Shown here: positions 6,924 through 14,308 of the stretch, piece by piece
Layout: the number at the start of each line of letters is the position of its first letter
Numbering within the stretch: the stretch's first letter is position 1
Source of the DNA: Porticoccaceae bacterium
GTDB taxonomy: Bacteria; Pseudomonadota; Gammaproteobacteria; Pseudomonadales; Porticoccaceae
DNA length: 14,817 bases
NCBI GenBank assembly: GCA_028822945.1
Contig: JAPKCN010000022.1
Coordinates: 1 to 14,817, forward strand
Reading direction: 5' to 3'
The notes under the pieces: model-generated
What the model saw: only the letters and a program-made list of their open reading frames with translations
Database searches by the model: none
Told to the model about the DNA's origin: nothing
Position numbers and translations under genes: made by a program

Positions 6924-6934
6924 ATAAGTATCTT

Positions 6935-8647
6935 CTAGTAGTTTTTTGAGTCAAGCACCCTGAGAACTTCGTCCGATGTTAAAATTTGATCGAGGATTAC
7001 CGCTTGTGTGGCTCCCTCAGCGTAGAAGAGGTACAGCGGCACCCCAGTGCGCCCAAAACGGTTGAGTAGCGCTGTGATTTCTGGATCGCTATTAGTCCAA
7101 TCCCCCTTTAAATAAGTGATTTGGTTCTTCGAAAGTGTCGCGTAAAAGTCCTCTGAACTCAGTGCCATGCGCTCATTGACCAAACAGGTGACGCACCAAT
7201 CGGCGCTCAGATTGATCAAAACTGCTTTGTTGGCGTCGCGCAAGTTTTCAAGTTTCGTGTCTGAGTAACTATCCCATCGCGGTTCTTCAGAGTTTTTTGT
7301 CAATGCTAGTATGGGGGTGGCAATCGCGGCGCTAAGCGCCAGCAGGGCAATCAACTTAGCTGCGCCAAATGACGTTCGCGACGGCAGAGTCCAAAGCCAA
7401 GCGCCGATGCTCAAAAAAATCAATCCTATACAGATTGCGGCTACTGTGTCGATGCTGGTTTGTCGGCCGACTACCCAAAGTAACCATACGGCTGTCATCA
7501 GCAGAGGAAATGCGAGCGCTTGTTTGAATTGATCCATCCATGGGCCGGGTCTCGGTAGCCTTTCGCGCAACCCTGGTAACCAAGTCAATAGCACAAAGGG
7601 AAGTGCCATACCTAGCCCCAGGCAGGCGAATACCAAGAGTGCGATTGCGGTCGGTTGGGTTAGCGTAAAGCCGAGTGCCGGTCCCATAAAGGGCGCAGTG
7701 CACGGACTGGCCACGGTGGTCGCCAGTATACCGGTCATAAACGAGGCGCGGTAACTATTACCCTCGGTGGATGCTTGTCCTGATGACATCAACCCCGAGC
7801 CTAGTTCGAACACGCCGATAAAGGCTAAGGCCATGCCAAAAAATAAATATATTAGTGCACTAATAAAAATCGGAGATTGTAATTGAAATCCCCATCCGAC
7901 TGCCTCGCCGCCAGCTCGCAGAAGCAGCATCAGAGAGGCAATTGCAACAAAACTAAGGATCACGCCAGCGCTGTAAACTAAGCCGTGAAGGCGGTTCGCG
8001 GTTGCGTTGCCATGGGTGGCAACAAAGCTCATGGCCTTGATCGAAAGCACTGGAAAGACGCACGGCATCAGATTTAAAAGCATGCCCCCGAGCAGCGCAA
8101 ACACTAGGGTAATCCCAATTGAAAGGGGCTCATCTGTTGTTGATAGTTTCGGTTTAGGTGATCCTTTCCGGATCGATACCAAGCCATTGGCGAGATCGAT
8201 ATCGAATTGTTGTTTGCGCGGCGGATAGCAAAGGCCTGCGTCGGCACAACCCTGTGATTCAATCTCTACTGCAATTGTGCCGTTAGCGCTGCCGGCAGGG
8301 ATGACGATATTGGCCTGGCGATAATAGACCTCTAGATCGCGGGCAAAATAATCATCCCATTTTAAACTGCCGGCAGGGAGTGAGGGCTCGCCGAGTTGGG
8401 TCTCATTATCCAACGCAACAAATTTAAAATTATCCCGATATAAATAGTACTCCGGGGCAATGTCCCATTTGAGAATAAGACTCTCGGACTTACTCGTTAC
8501 ATGCAGTTTAAAAGCATTTTCGACGCTCAAAAAGCGTTTGTTGTTAAGCAGGTTTTCGACACTAGCTTTTTGCTGTAACTTAAATTCGGCGTTTACCGAT
8601 GGTACCGCGAGCAGTGCGAGGCTGACTAGCAATAAGCTAGCGAACAC
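6935..8647 (-). CDS. dsbD: Thiol:disulfide interchange protein DsbD
   Basis: DsbD moves electrons from cytoplasmic thioredoxin across the inner membrane to periplasmic DsbC, CcmG and similar partners. All three domains and all six redox cysteines are present (numbered from the GTG): an N-terminal periplasmic domain with CADAGLCYPP (Cys134, Cys140), a multi-span membrane domain with LMPCVFPVLSIKAMSF (Cys196) and ASPCTAPFMGPALGF (Cys316), and a C-terminal thioredoxin-like domain with ADWCVTC (Cys485, Cys488) and TGVP. The 570 residues compare with 565 in E. coli. The start is uncertain. GTG at 8647 gives a signal peptide (cleavage after SVNA) with no positive charge and no ribosome binding site. 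The frame is open to 8683, and AGAGGT precedes an ATC codon at 8677-8675, giving a lysine-containing leader. The divergent neighbour encodes a copper chaperone. Confidence 0.96.
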   Translation of the reverse strand: MFASLLLVSLALLAVPSVNAEFKLQQKASVENLLNNKRFLSVENAFKLHVTSKSESLILKWDIAPEYYLYRDNFKFVALDNETQLGEPSLPAGSLKWDDYFARDLEVYYRQANIVIPAGSANGTIAVEIESQGCADAGLCYPPRKQQFDIDLANGLVSIRKGSPKPKLSTTDEPLSIGITLVFALLGGMLLNLMPCVFPVLSIKAMSFVATHGNATANRLHGLVYSAGVILSFVAIASLMLLLRAGGEAVGWGFQLQSPIFISALIYLFFGMALAFIGVFELGSGLMSSGQASTEGNSYRASFMTGILATTVASPCTAPFMGPALGFTLTQPTAIALLVFACLGLGMALPFVLLTWLPGLRERLPRPGPWMDQFKQALAFPLLMTAVWLLWVVGRQTSIDTVAAICIGLIFLSIGAWLWTLPSRTSFGAAKLIALLALSAAIATPILALTKNSEEPRWDSYSDTKLENLRDANKAVLINLSADWCVTCLVNERMALSSEDFYATLSKNQITYLKGDWTNSDPEITALLNRFGRTGVPLYLFYAEGATQAVILDQILTSDEVLRVLDSKNY

Positions 8648-9016
8648 TTGGCAAAGGTTTTTTATTGGATTGGCGATGTGTGATTACCTCTAAAGGCTCT
8701 GTGTTACAGATTCGAAGTTAAGCGCTCAGAGCGCAGAACTCTTGGATGGCAGGCAGTCGGTCTCTTCCACGACCTGCGGCTACCGCCTATGCTTTTGACG
8801 TCCAATAGTTTGCCTAGATTTGCCCGGCAGGATACCTTTAGTCTGTGCAGAGTGTTGACCGATCAAAACCCCGTCACAGTATACGATATTAGCGGCTCCT
8901 GTGGTTTTACTCAGGTGATCGTGGCGTTAGCATGGGCGCGCTGCGCTGGCAGCCCCAGCGCCGAGATCAAGGCCGACGAATTCCCCGTGTGGTATCATTA
9001 AGCTATAGGAGTAAAA
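8648..9016. other. Spacer between divergent dsbD and PCu(A)C genes
   Basis: This 369-nt stretch must hold the promoters of both divergent genes. I see a palindrome GCGCTC-A-GAGCGC at 8722-8734 in the dsbD leader. On the plus strand TTGACC (8855-8860) is followed by TATACGAT (8880-8887), but the 19-nt spacing is poor. A plus-strand reading frame from ATG 8789 to TAA 9001 could encode 70 residues (ending DEFPVWYH) and stops 5 nt before the AGGAG of the next gene; it matches nothing I know, has no clear ribosome binding site and is probably not a gene. No tRNA or terminator was recognised. Confidence 0.5.
8686..8691 (-). promoter_or_regulatory. Probable dsbD ribosome binding site, placed before an ATC codon
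   Basis: AGAGGT on the minus strand lies 8 nt before ATC (8677-8675) and 38 nt before the first standard start codon, GTG (8647). An in-frame TAA at 8686-8684 caps the frame. No ATG, GTG or TTG other than 8647 lies in this frame between the two. If this is the true site, dsbD starts at a non-standard ATC, and the leader gains the basic residue expected of a signal peptide. Confidence 0.45.
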
Positions 9017-9490
9017 GTGGTGAGATTTTTGTGTGTCGGCCTGTGGTTATTTTTGTACACCCCCTGCGATCCGGTCGCAGCAGCATCCGACAGATTACAG
9101 ACATTGCAAATTTCGCAGGCCTACCTTCGGCAGATGCCCCCCGGCCAAAGCGTTACCTCGGCATATCTGGTACTCTCAAACCGCGGCGACGCCGTCTGTA
9201 CTCTCGTAGACGCGGTTATTGACCTTGCCGATCGCATTGAGTTCCATCGTCACACTTATGTCGACGGCGTAATGCGGATGCGGCGCGTCGATCAGTTGCT
9301 TGTTGCGCCTGGAGAGGACCTGATTTTTCAACCGGGTGGATTACATATGATGGTTTTTAATCCTGATCGCATCGCCCTGAAAAAACGCCCTGCGAAATTA
9401 ACGTTGCGAACATTGAATTGTGGGGAGGTGGTTACTGCGATACCACTGCGTCACCGATCGAAAAAAACAACTGGCTGGAGGAACAAGTGA
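9017..9490 (+). CDS. Periplasmic copper chaperone, PCu(A)C family
   Basis: PCu(A)C (DUF461) proteins bind Cu(I) in the periplasm and pass it to cytochrome c oxidase or to its Sco assembly factor. The 157-residue product has a signal peptide (hydrophobic stretch about 3-15, likely cleavage after the Ala run at 21-23) and a single beta-barrel domain. The family copper motif H-X10-M-X21-H-X-M is met exactly by His77, Met88, His110 and Met112, in FHRHTYVDGVMRMRRV and PGGLHMMVF. Cys61 and Cys135 could form a disulfide. The start is GTG 9017, with a second GTG next to it; AGGAG lies 5 nt upstream. The gene overlaps the following DUF2333 gene by 4 nt (GTGA). The neighbouring divergent dsbD suits a role in copper and thiol handling in the envelope. 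Confidence 0.9.
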   Translation: MVRFLCVGLWLFLYTPCDPVAAASDRLQTLQISQAYLRQMPPGQSVTSAYLVLSNRGDAVCTLVDAVIDLADRIEFHRHTYVDGVMRMRRVDQLLVAPGEDLIFQPGGLHMMVFNPDRIALKKRPAKLTLRTLNCGEVVTAIPLRHRSKKTTGWRNK

Positions 9491-10515
9491 AACTACCCAA
9501 CTGGCCGTTACCAAATTGGCTTACTGGTAACCGGCGATCGAATCATGATGTTGCGAATGCTAACCATTGGAGCGCTGGCCGATACGGGGCTCTGCTCAGT
9601 GCGATTGGCCTGTTTTTTTTGCTTGGCATAGGGATTTACTGGAGTGTTGAACCTGATTTTATCGATACCGCTGATCCAGTTGGCGAGCTGGCTCCCGGAG
9701 CCGTGACGGTAAACTCTTTAATTGATGTAATCGATTTGTTGCTGAACAAACCCGGTGGCTACCTCAGCAACGATGTCATGCCACCTGCGATTTGGCTAGA
9801 TAATATACCGAGCTGGGAGTTTGGCGTTTTGGTGCAGATCAGAGATCTGTCGAAAGCCTTGCGCGAGTCATTCAGTCGCTCTCAATCACAGTCCTCAGAG
9901 GATCGCGATTTAGCCCTTGCCGAGTCGCGTTTTAATGTCGACCACACAAGTTGGGCGGTACCGTGGCCGGAGAGAGAGTATTCTGACGGACGAGATTTTT
10001 TAGCCGCCTATGGCGCGCGATTGGGTGATGATGTCACTCAGGACGGTGAGTTTTTCGCGCGCGCAGACAACCTGCGTTACTGGTTATCCACAGTTGAGAC
10101 TCGTTTGGGAAGTTTGTCGCAGCGGCTGTCGGCAAGTGTTGGGCAGCGGCGCATTAATGGCCTGCCCAGCGTTACAAGCCGCACACTAAAGAGTGCCCAG
10201 AGGACTATTAAAACGCCTTGGTTACAAGTCGATAACGTCTTTTATGAAGCTCGTGGAACCACTTGGGCGCTACTCCAATTTTTGCGCGCTGTACAGCAAG
10301 ATTTTGCCGATGTCTTAGAAAAAAAGAACGCCAGCATTGGGCTCCAGCAAATTATTCGCGAACTAGAGATGAGCCAGCAGCCGGTGAACGCACCGATGAT
10401 TGTCAACGGCCGAGGCTTTGGTCTGTTTGCCAATCATTCATTGGTAATGGCTTCGTACATCAGTCGCGCGAATGCGGCATTGATCGATCTTCGAGAACTT
10501 CTCTCGCGGGGTTGA
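9487..10515 (+). CDS. DUF2333 family inner-membrane protein
   Basis: The function of this family is not known to me. The 342-residue protein has a short cytoplasmic N-terminus, one membrane segment (about 33-51, YGALLSAIGLFFLLGIGIYW) and a large soluble domain that would lie in the periplasm. It closely resembles the DUF2333 proteins of Pseudomonas and relatives through KPGGYLSNDVMPP, WEFGVLVQIRDLSKALR, FSRSQSQSSEDRDLA, ARADNLRYWL, ETRLGSLSQRLSASVG, DNVFYEARGTTWALL, LEKKNASIGLQQIIRELE and the ending NHSLVMASYISRANAALIDL. Start choice: GTG 9487, with GGAGG 5 nt upstream, overlapping the previous stop as GTGA; an in-frame ATG at 9418 lies deep inside the copper chaperone gene and is unlikely. 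Coupled translation with the PCu(A)C gene is implied. rpiA converges from the other side, 30 nt away. Confidence 0.9.
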   Translation: MKLPNWPLPNWLTGNRRSNHDVANANHWSAGRYGALLSAIGLFFLLGIGIYWSVEPDFIDTADPVGELAPGAVTVNSLIDVIDLLLNKPGGYLSNDVMPPAIWLDNIPSWEFGVLVQIRDLSKALRESFSRSQSQSSEDRDLALAESRFNVDHTSWAVPWPEREYSDGRDFLAAYGARLGDDVTQDGEFFARADNLRYWLSTVETRLGSLSQRLSASVGQRRINGLPSVTSRTLKSAQRTIKTPWLQVDNVFYEARGTTWALLQFLRAVQQDFADVLEKKNASIGLQQIIRELEMSQQPVNAPMIVNGRGFGLFANHSLVMASYISRANAALIDLRELLSRG

Positions 10516-10545
10516 ACACTTACATGGGACGAAGTAGTGGGTGTT

Positions 10546-11220
10546 TTAGCTTATGTAGGTTTGTATGCCACTGCGCGTGCTTAACAGTACAGTAGTGGCC
10601 GGTTTGATAGCGAATAATCCGTTGGTAACCACTCCGGTAATCTGATTGACCGCGCGCTCCAAAGATCCATCTGCCGCAATCGGGCAGAGGTCATGTACAT
10701 CGATAATGACGTTGCCATTATCAGTGACCACACCATGCCTCCATACCGGATCACCACCGAGTTTAAATAATTCCCGAGCCACATAACTTCTCGCCATCGG
10801 AATAACTTCTACCGGCAGTGGAAACTTACCGAGATGTTCCACCCATTTCGATTGATCGGCGATACAGACAAATTCACGCGCCACCGCAGCGACGATTTTT
10901 TCGCGGGTTAAAGCCGCGCCGCCGCCCTTAATTAATTGCAGTTGCGGGTTGATTTCATCGGCACCGTCGACATAGAGAGTAATCTCCGCGACGCTGTTGA
11001 GTTCGAAAACCGGCACGCCAAGACCTTTTAAGCGCTGCTCGGAGGCGCTTGAGCTGGCAACTGTGCCAGAAAACTTATGTCGATGAGCAGCGATTGCGTC
11101 GATAAAGAAGTTGGCGGTCGAACCGGTACCTATACCGACCACACTATCGTTATCGATGCGCGTCAAACTATATTCTACGGCGGCATTTGCGACGGCTCTT
11201 TTTAGTTGGTCTTTGTCCAC
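10546..11220 (-). CDS. rpiA: Ribose-5-phosphate isomerase A
   Basis: RpiA interconverts ribose 5-phosphate and ribulose 5-phosphate in the non-oxidative pentose phosphate pathway. The 224 residues compare with 219 in E. coli. Motifs are VGIGTGSTANFFIDAI (28-43, phosphate-binding loop), LYVDGADEI (82-90), LIKGGGAALTREKIVA (97-112) containing the catalytic Glu107 and Lys98 equivalents, and KWVEHLGKFPLPVEV (125-139). The start is GTG (encoding MDKDQLKRAV), with AGAGG at 11226-11230, 5 nt upstream. It is divergent from ilvA, an arrangement common in gammaproteobacteria, and convergent with DUF2333. Confidence 0.97.
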   Translation of the reverse strand: MDKDQLKRAVANAAVEYSLTRIDNDSVVGIGTGSTANFFIDAIAAHRHKFSGTVASSSASEQRLKGLGVPVFELNSVAEITLYVDGADEINPQLQLIKGGGAALTREKIVAAVAREFVCIADQSKWVEHLGKFPLPVEVIPMARSYVARELFKLGGDPVWRHGVVTDNGNVIIDVHDLCPIAADGSLERAVNQITGVVTNGLFAIKPATTVLLSTRSGIQTYIS

Positions 11221-11263
11221 ATTAACCTCTTGTTATGCCACTGGGATTTGTATGATAGTTACA

Positions 11264-11269
11264 ATTATA
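11264..11269 (-). promoter_or_regulatory. Consensus -10 hexamer upstream of rpiA
   Basis: The minus strand reads TATAAT, a perfect sigma-70 -10 hexamer, 43 nt before the rpiA GTG. At 16-18 nt further upstream there is only TGGCTT, CTGGCT or TCTGGC, so the -35 is weak. The 149-nt divergent spacer (11221-11369) must also hold the ilvA promoter, for which I see no convincing pair and no leader peptide or attenuator. Confidence 0.45.
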
Positions 11270-11369
11270 CGGTGAACCGATTAATAAGCCAGAATCAATC
11301 TGCTAAGCGCTGGTGTTGTTGTCGAGATCAACTTACCATTGCCGCCACTAAAGAGAGGGAACCGCAAAA

Positions 11370-12887
11370 GTGCACGATTACATCGACAAAATACGCAAAT
11401 CGCAGATCTATGATCTGGCGATTGAGACTCCGATCACACCGGCGCCGCTGTTGTCGCAGCGCCTCGATAATACTATTCTCCTCAAGCGCGAGGATCTGCA
11501 GCCGGTGTTTTCTTTTAAAGTGCGCGGTGCATACAATAAATTACTACACCTATCAGCGGCACAGCGCGAGCGCGGTGTGATCGCCGCATCGGCCGGAAAT
11601 CATGCACAAGGCGTAGCCATGGCGGCTGATAAGATGGGTATTCAAGCGACTATCGTGATGCCTAAAACTACTCCGCATATAAAAGTCGATGCTGTTCGCG
11701 CACTCGGCGCAGAGGTGGTATTAATCGGGGATAGTTACGATGCCGCGGCTGCGCATGCCAAGATTCTGGTCGATGAGCGCGATTTAGTCTACATCCATCC
11801 GTTCGACGACCCCGAGGTAATTGTTGGACAGGGCACTATTGGTATGGAAATTCATCGCCAATTGTCGTCGCCACTCGACGCTATTTTTATCGCGGTTGGC
11901 GGCGGCGGATTGTGTGCCGGGATTGCCGTTTATCTTAAACATATGTGGCCCGAGATAAAAATCATCGCCGTCGAGTCGGACGATGCTGCAAGTTTGCAGG
12001 CCGCCTTGAACAGCGGTCAACCAGTGAGATTACCACAGGTGGGAATTTTCGCCGATGGCACAGCTGTGGCTCGAGTTGGAGATCATACCTTCGCGATATT
12101 AAAAGACCTAGTAGACAGCGTGGTAACCGTCAGCACAGACGAAATCTGTGCTGCAATTAAAGATACGTTTAATGAAACTCGCGCGATTTGCGAGCCCTCC
12201 GGTGCTATGGGTTTGGCAGGGCTAAAAAAGTATGTGGCACAAACAGGCATTAGGGGACAGTCTCTCCTGACGGTTCAATGCGGCGCAAACATCGATTTTG
12301 ACCGCTTGCGCTACATCTCTGAGCGCACTCAGACCGGTGAAAAGCGCGAGGCGATATTGGCAGTTGTTATCGACGAGCGGCCAGGTAGTTTTAAAGCGTT
12401 TTGCACGGCGCTCGAGCAGCGCAACATCTCCGAGTTTAACTATCGTTACAGTAGCGACAGCGCAGCACAAATTTTTGTCGGTTTGCAGGTGAGCGGCGAG
12501 CGCGATCGCCATGCACTGGTGGTAGATTTATCTGATAAGGGTTATATCGCCGAGGACCTTACCGATAACGAGATGGCGAAGTTACACATACGCCATATGG
12601 TAGGAGGACGGTCGCCGCGGGTCGGTGAAGAACAGATTTACCGATTCGACTTTCCCGAGCGACCGGGGGCGCTACTAAACTTCCTTAACCTACTCGGCGA
12701 CAGGTGGAATATCTCGATGTTCCACTATCGCAACCACGGCTCCGCTTTTGGTCGTGTTTTGGTTGGATTACAGGCTAGCGCTGCGGAGCAAGCGGTTATT
12801 GGTACATTCCTCGATACGCTGGATTATCGTTACGTCGATGAAACTGATAATCCATCCTATCGCTTATTCTTAGGCAGTAGCGACTAG
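11370..12887 (+). CDS. ilvA: Threonine ammonia-lyase, biosynthetic
   Basis: IlvA deaminates threonine to 2-oxobutyrate, the committed step of isoleucine synthesis, using pyridoxal phosphate. The 505 residues (514 in E. coli) show the long biosynthetic form: a catalytic domain (about 1-320) with KREDLQPVFSFKVRGAYNKL, where Lys50 holds the cofactor, ASAGNHAQGVA (73-83), and the tetraglycine phosphate loop VGGGGLCAG (176-184); then two ACT-like regulatory domains (about 325-395 and 415-495), each carrying an ERPGS or ERPGAL motif. Feedback control by isoleucine and valine is expected of this form. The start is GTG with AGGGA 9 nt upstream and the family's typical N-terminus. The stop TAG lies within CTAG, which also supplies the stop of the convergent pyk gene. 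Confidence 0.97.
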   Translation: MHDYIDKIRKSQIYDLAIETPITPAPLLSQRLDNTILLKREDLQPVFSFKVRGAYNKLLHLSAAQRERGVIAASAGNHAQGVAMAADKMGIQATIVMPKTTPHIKVDAVRALGAEVVLIGDSYDAAAAHAKILVDERDLVYIHPFDDPEVIVGQGTIGMEIHRQLSSPLDAIFIAVGGGGLCAGIAVYLKHMWPEIKIIAVESDDAASLQAALNSGQPVRLPQVGIFADGTAVARVGDHTFAILKDLVDSVVTVSTDEICAAIKDTFNETRAICEPSGAMGLAGLKKYVAQTGIRGQSLLTVQCGANIDFDRLRYISERTQTGEKREAILAVVIDERPGSFKAFCTALEQRNISEFNYRYSSDSAAQIFVGLQVSGERDRHALVVDLSDKGYIAEDLTDNEMAKLHIRHMVGGRSPRVGEEQIYRFDFPERPGALLNFLNLLGDRWNISMFHYRNHGSAFGRVLVGLQASAAEQAVIGTFLDTLDYRYVDETDNPSYRLFLGSSD

Positions 12888-14308
12888 TTAGCCTCAGGTG
12901 ATAAGAGGTCCGCAATGCAACGAATTTGAATAGCTTCAATACCGGCGCCCGCGAGCGCGTCGGAGATTACGACTACGCGATCTTCGAGGGTGAATTCGTC
13001 TCTCAAGAGCATAATAGCTGCAGCGCTTGCCAAGGTTTTTTCAGGATCAGAACTAAACTTGATTCGGTAGCTCAAGACGTTCCGATTTAGGACGAGTTGC
13101 CGACGCGTTCGACTGTCGTTAGTAAAGGCGCAAATAATCGATTTTTGTGGGTGGCAATTGGTAACCCAGTTAGCCATACGGCCTCGCCGCGTAGGTACAA
13201 TAATCGCTTTAGCTGAGATTGATTCGGCTAGGTTGACGGCGGCGCGAGCTATATGCTGTTTATCGTCTTCGAGGGCTAGTTTGTCGGTGAATTGTAAGCC
13301 GCCACTACTCTCGGTCGAGCGAGCGATACGATCGAGTATCTCGACGCACTTAATCGGGTGCTTGCCAATCGTAGTCTCGCCCGACAGCATAATAGCGTCA
13401 GCCTCCTCGTATACAGCATTGGCAACATCTGTGACTTCAGCCCTAGTCGGGATGGGGTTTTCAATCATCGATTCGAGCATGTGGGTAGCGACGATAACGC
13501 GCTTACCCATCTCCGCGCAGGTGCGAATAATGCGCCGTTGAATTCGCGGTAGAATCTCCAGGCGAATTTCTGCACCGAGATCGCCGCGTGCCACCATGAT
13601 ACCATCCGCAGCTGCCGTTATTTCAACCATATTGGTAATCGCTTCTTGGTCTTCCAGTTTGGCGATAATCTTAATTTTGTCGGCCTTAGGGCCAAGTAAT
13701 TCTCGCAGTTCAGCGATATCGCTGGCTTTTCGGACGAACGACAGAGCGATAAAGTCGACCTCTTGCGAAATTGCGAATTCAACATCGCGACGATCTTTTT
13801 GTGTGATTGCTGGGAGATTGACGCGAATGCCGGGAAGATTAACGTGCCGTTTACTCTTCAATAGACCACCATCTATGACCCTGCACTGCATAGTGCGCTG
13901 TTCTTTACTGAGCACTTGAAGATTGATCAGCCCGTTGTCGACCGTAATAATATCGCCGATAGCCATATCGTTGATTAGATCTTCGTAGTTGACCTGAATT
14001 GAAGACGCTTCGACATCCCCGGCACCGCGTGCGACAATCGAGATTTGATCACCGGCTTTCAGGTGCAAGTCTTCCGCGCGGTCGCCGGTACGGATTTCTG
14101 GACCCTGAGTGTCCAGTAAGATGGCAATTGGGTGATTGAGCTTTTTGTTGAGCGTTTGGATTGCCTTGATAACGGCTGCATGGGAGGCGTGGTTACCGTG
14201 CGACATGTTCAACCGCGCCACATTCATACCCGCTTTGGCGAGTTTTTCCAGCATATCAAAGGACTCAGTAGCCGGTCCAATGGTGCAGATTATCTTGGTC
14301 TTACGCAT
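12884..14308 (-). CDS. pyk: Pyruvate kinase
   Basis: Pyruvate kinase transfers phosphate from phosphoenolpyruvate to ADP, the last step of glycolysis. The 474 residues fit the bacterial tetrameric enzyme (E. coli PykA has 480). Visible elements are MRKTKIICTIGPA (start), NVARLNMSHG with the substrate/metal Arg-Asn-Ser, LLDTQGPEIRTG, the inserted B domain (about 70-165), IIAKLEDQEAI with the catalytic Lys, VARGDLGAEI, THMLESMIENPIPTRAEVTD, ADAIMLSGETTIGKHP, and a C-terminal allosteric domain (about 350-474). The ATG lies inside the end of the upstream cyclo-ligase gene (19-nt overlap) with only a poor Shine-Dalgarno (GTGAG), so translational coupling is likely. The 3' end shares CTAG with convergent ilvA. 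Confidence 0.97.
   Translation of the reverse strand: MRKTKIICTIGPATESFDMLEKLAKAGMNVARLNMSHGNHASHAAVIKAIQTLNKKLNHPIAILLDTQGPEIRTGDRAEDLHLKAGDQISIVARGAGDVEASSIQVNYEDLINDMAIGDIITVDNGLINLQVLSKEQRTMQCRVIDGGLLKSKRHVNLPGIRVNLPAITQKDRRDVEFAISQEVDFIALSFVRKASDIAELRELLGPKADKIKIIAKLEDQEAITNMVEITAAADGIMVARGDLGAEIRLEILPRIQRRIIRTCAEMGKRVIVATHMLESMIENPIPTRAEVTDVANAVYEEADAIMLSGETTIGKHPIKCVEILDRIARSTESSGGLQFTDKLALEDDKQHIARAAVNLAESISAKAIIVPTRRGRMANWVTNCHPQKSIICAFTNDSRTRRQLVLNRNVLSYRIKFSSDPEKTLASAAAIMLLRDEFTLEDRVVVISDALAGAGIEAIQIRCIADLLSPEAN

Noticed and set aside
8735..8790. Possible tRNA-like fold in the dsbD leader
   Set aside because: The GC-rich complementary segments do not form a cloverleaf, and no T-loop consensus (GGTTCGAATCC type) is present on either strand.
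9418..9486. Upstream ATG for the DUF2333 gene
   Set aside because: It lies inside the copper chaperone coding region with no suitable ribosome binding site placement, whereas GTG 9487 has GGAGG 5 nt upstream and the typical 4-nt overlap.
11206..11580. 124-codon plus-strand frame over the rpiA/ilvA spacer
   Set aside because: It overlaps the well-supported start of ilvA in another frame, has a Ser/Arg/Cys-rich shadow composition and resembles no known protein.
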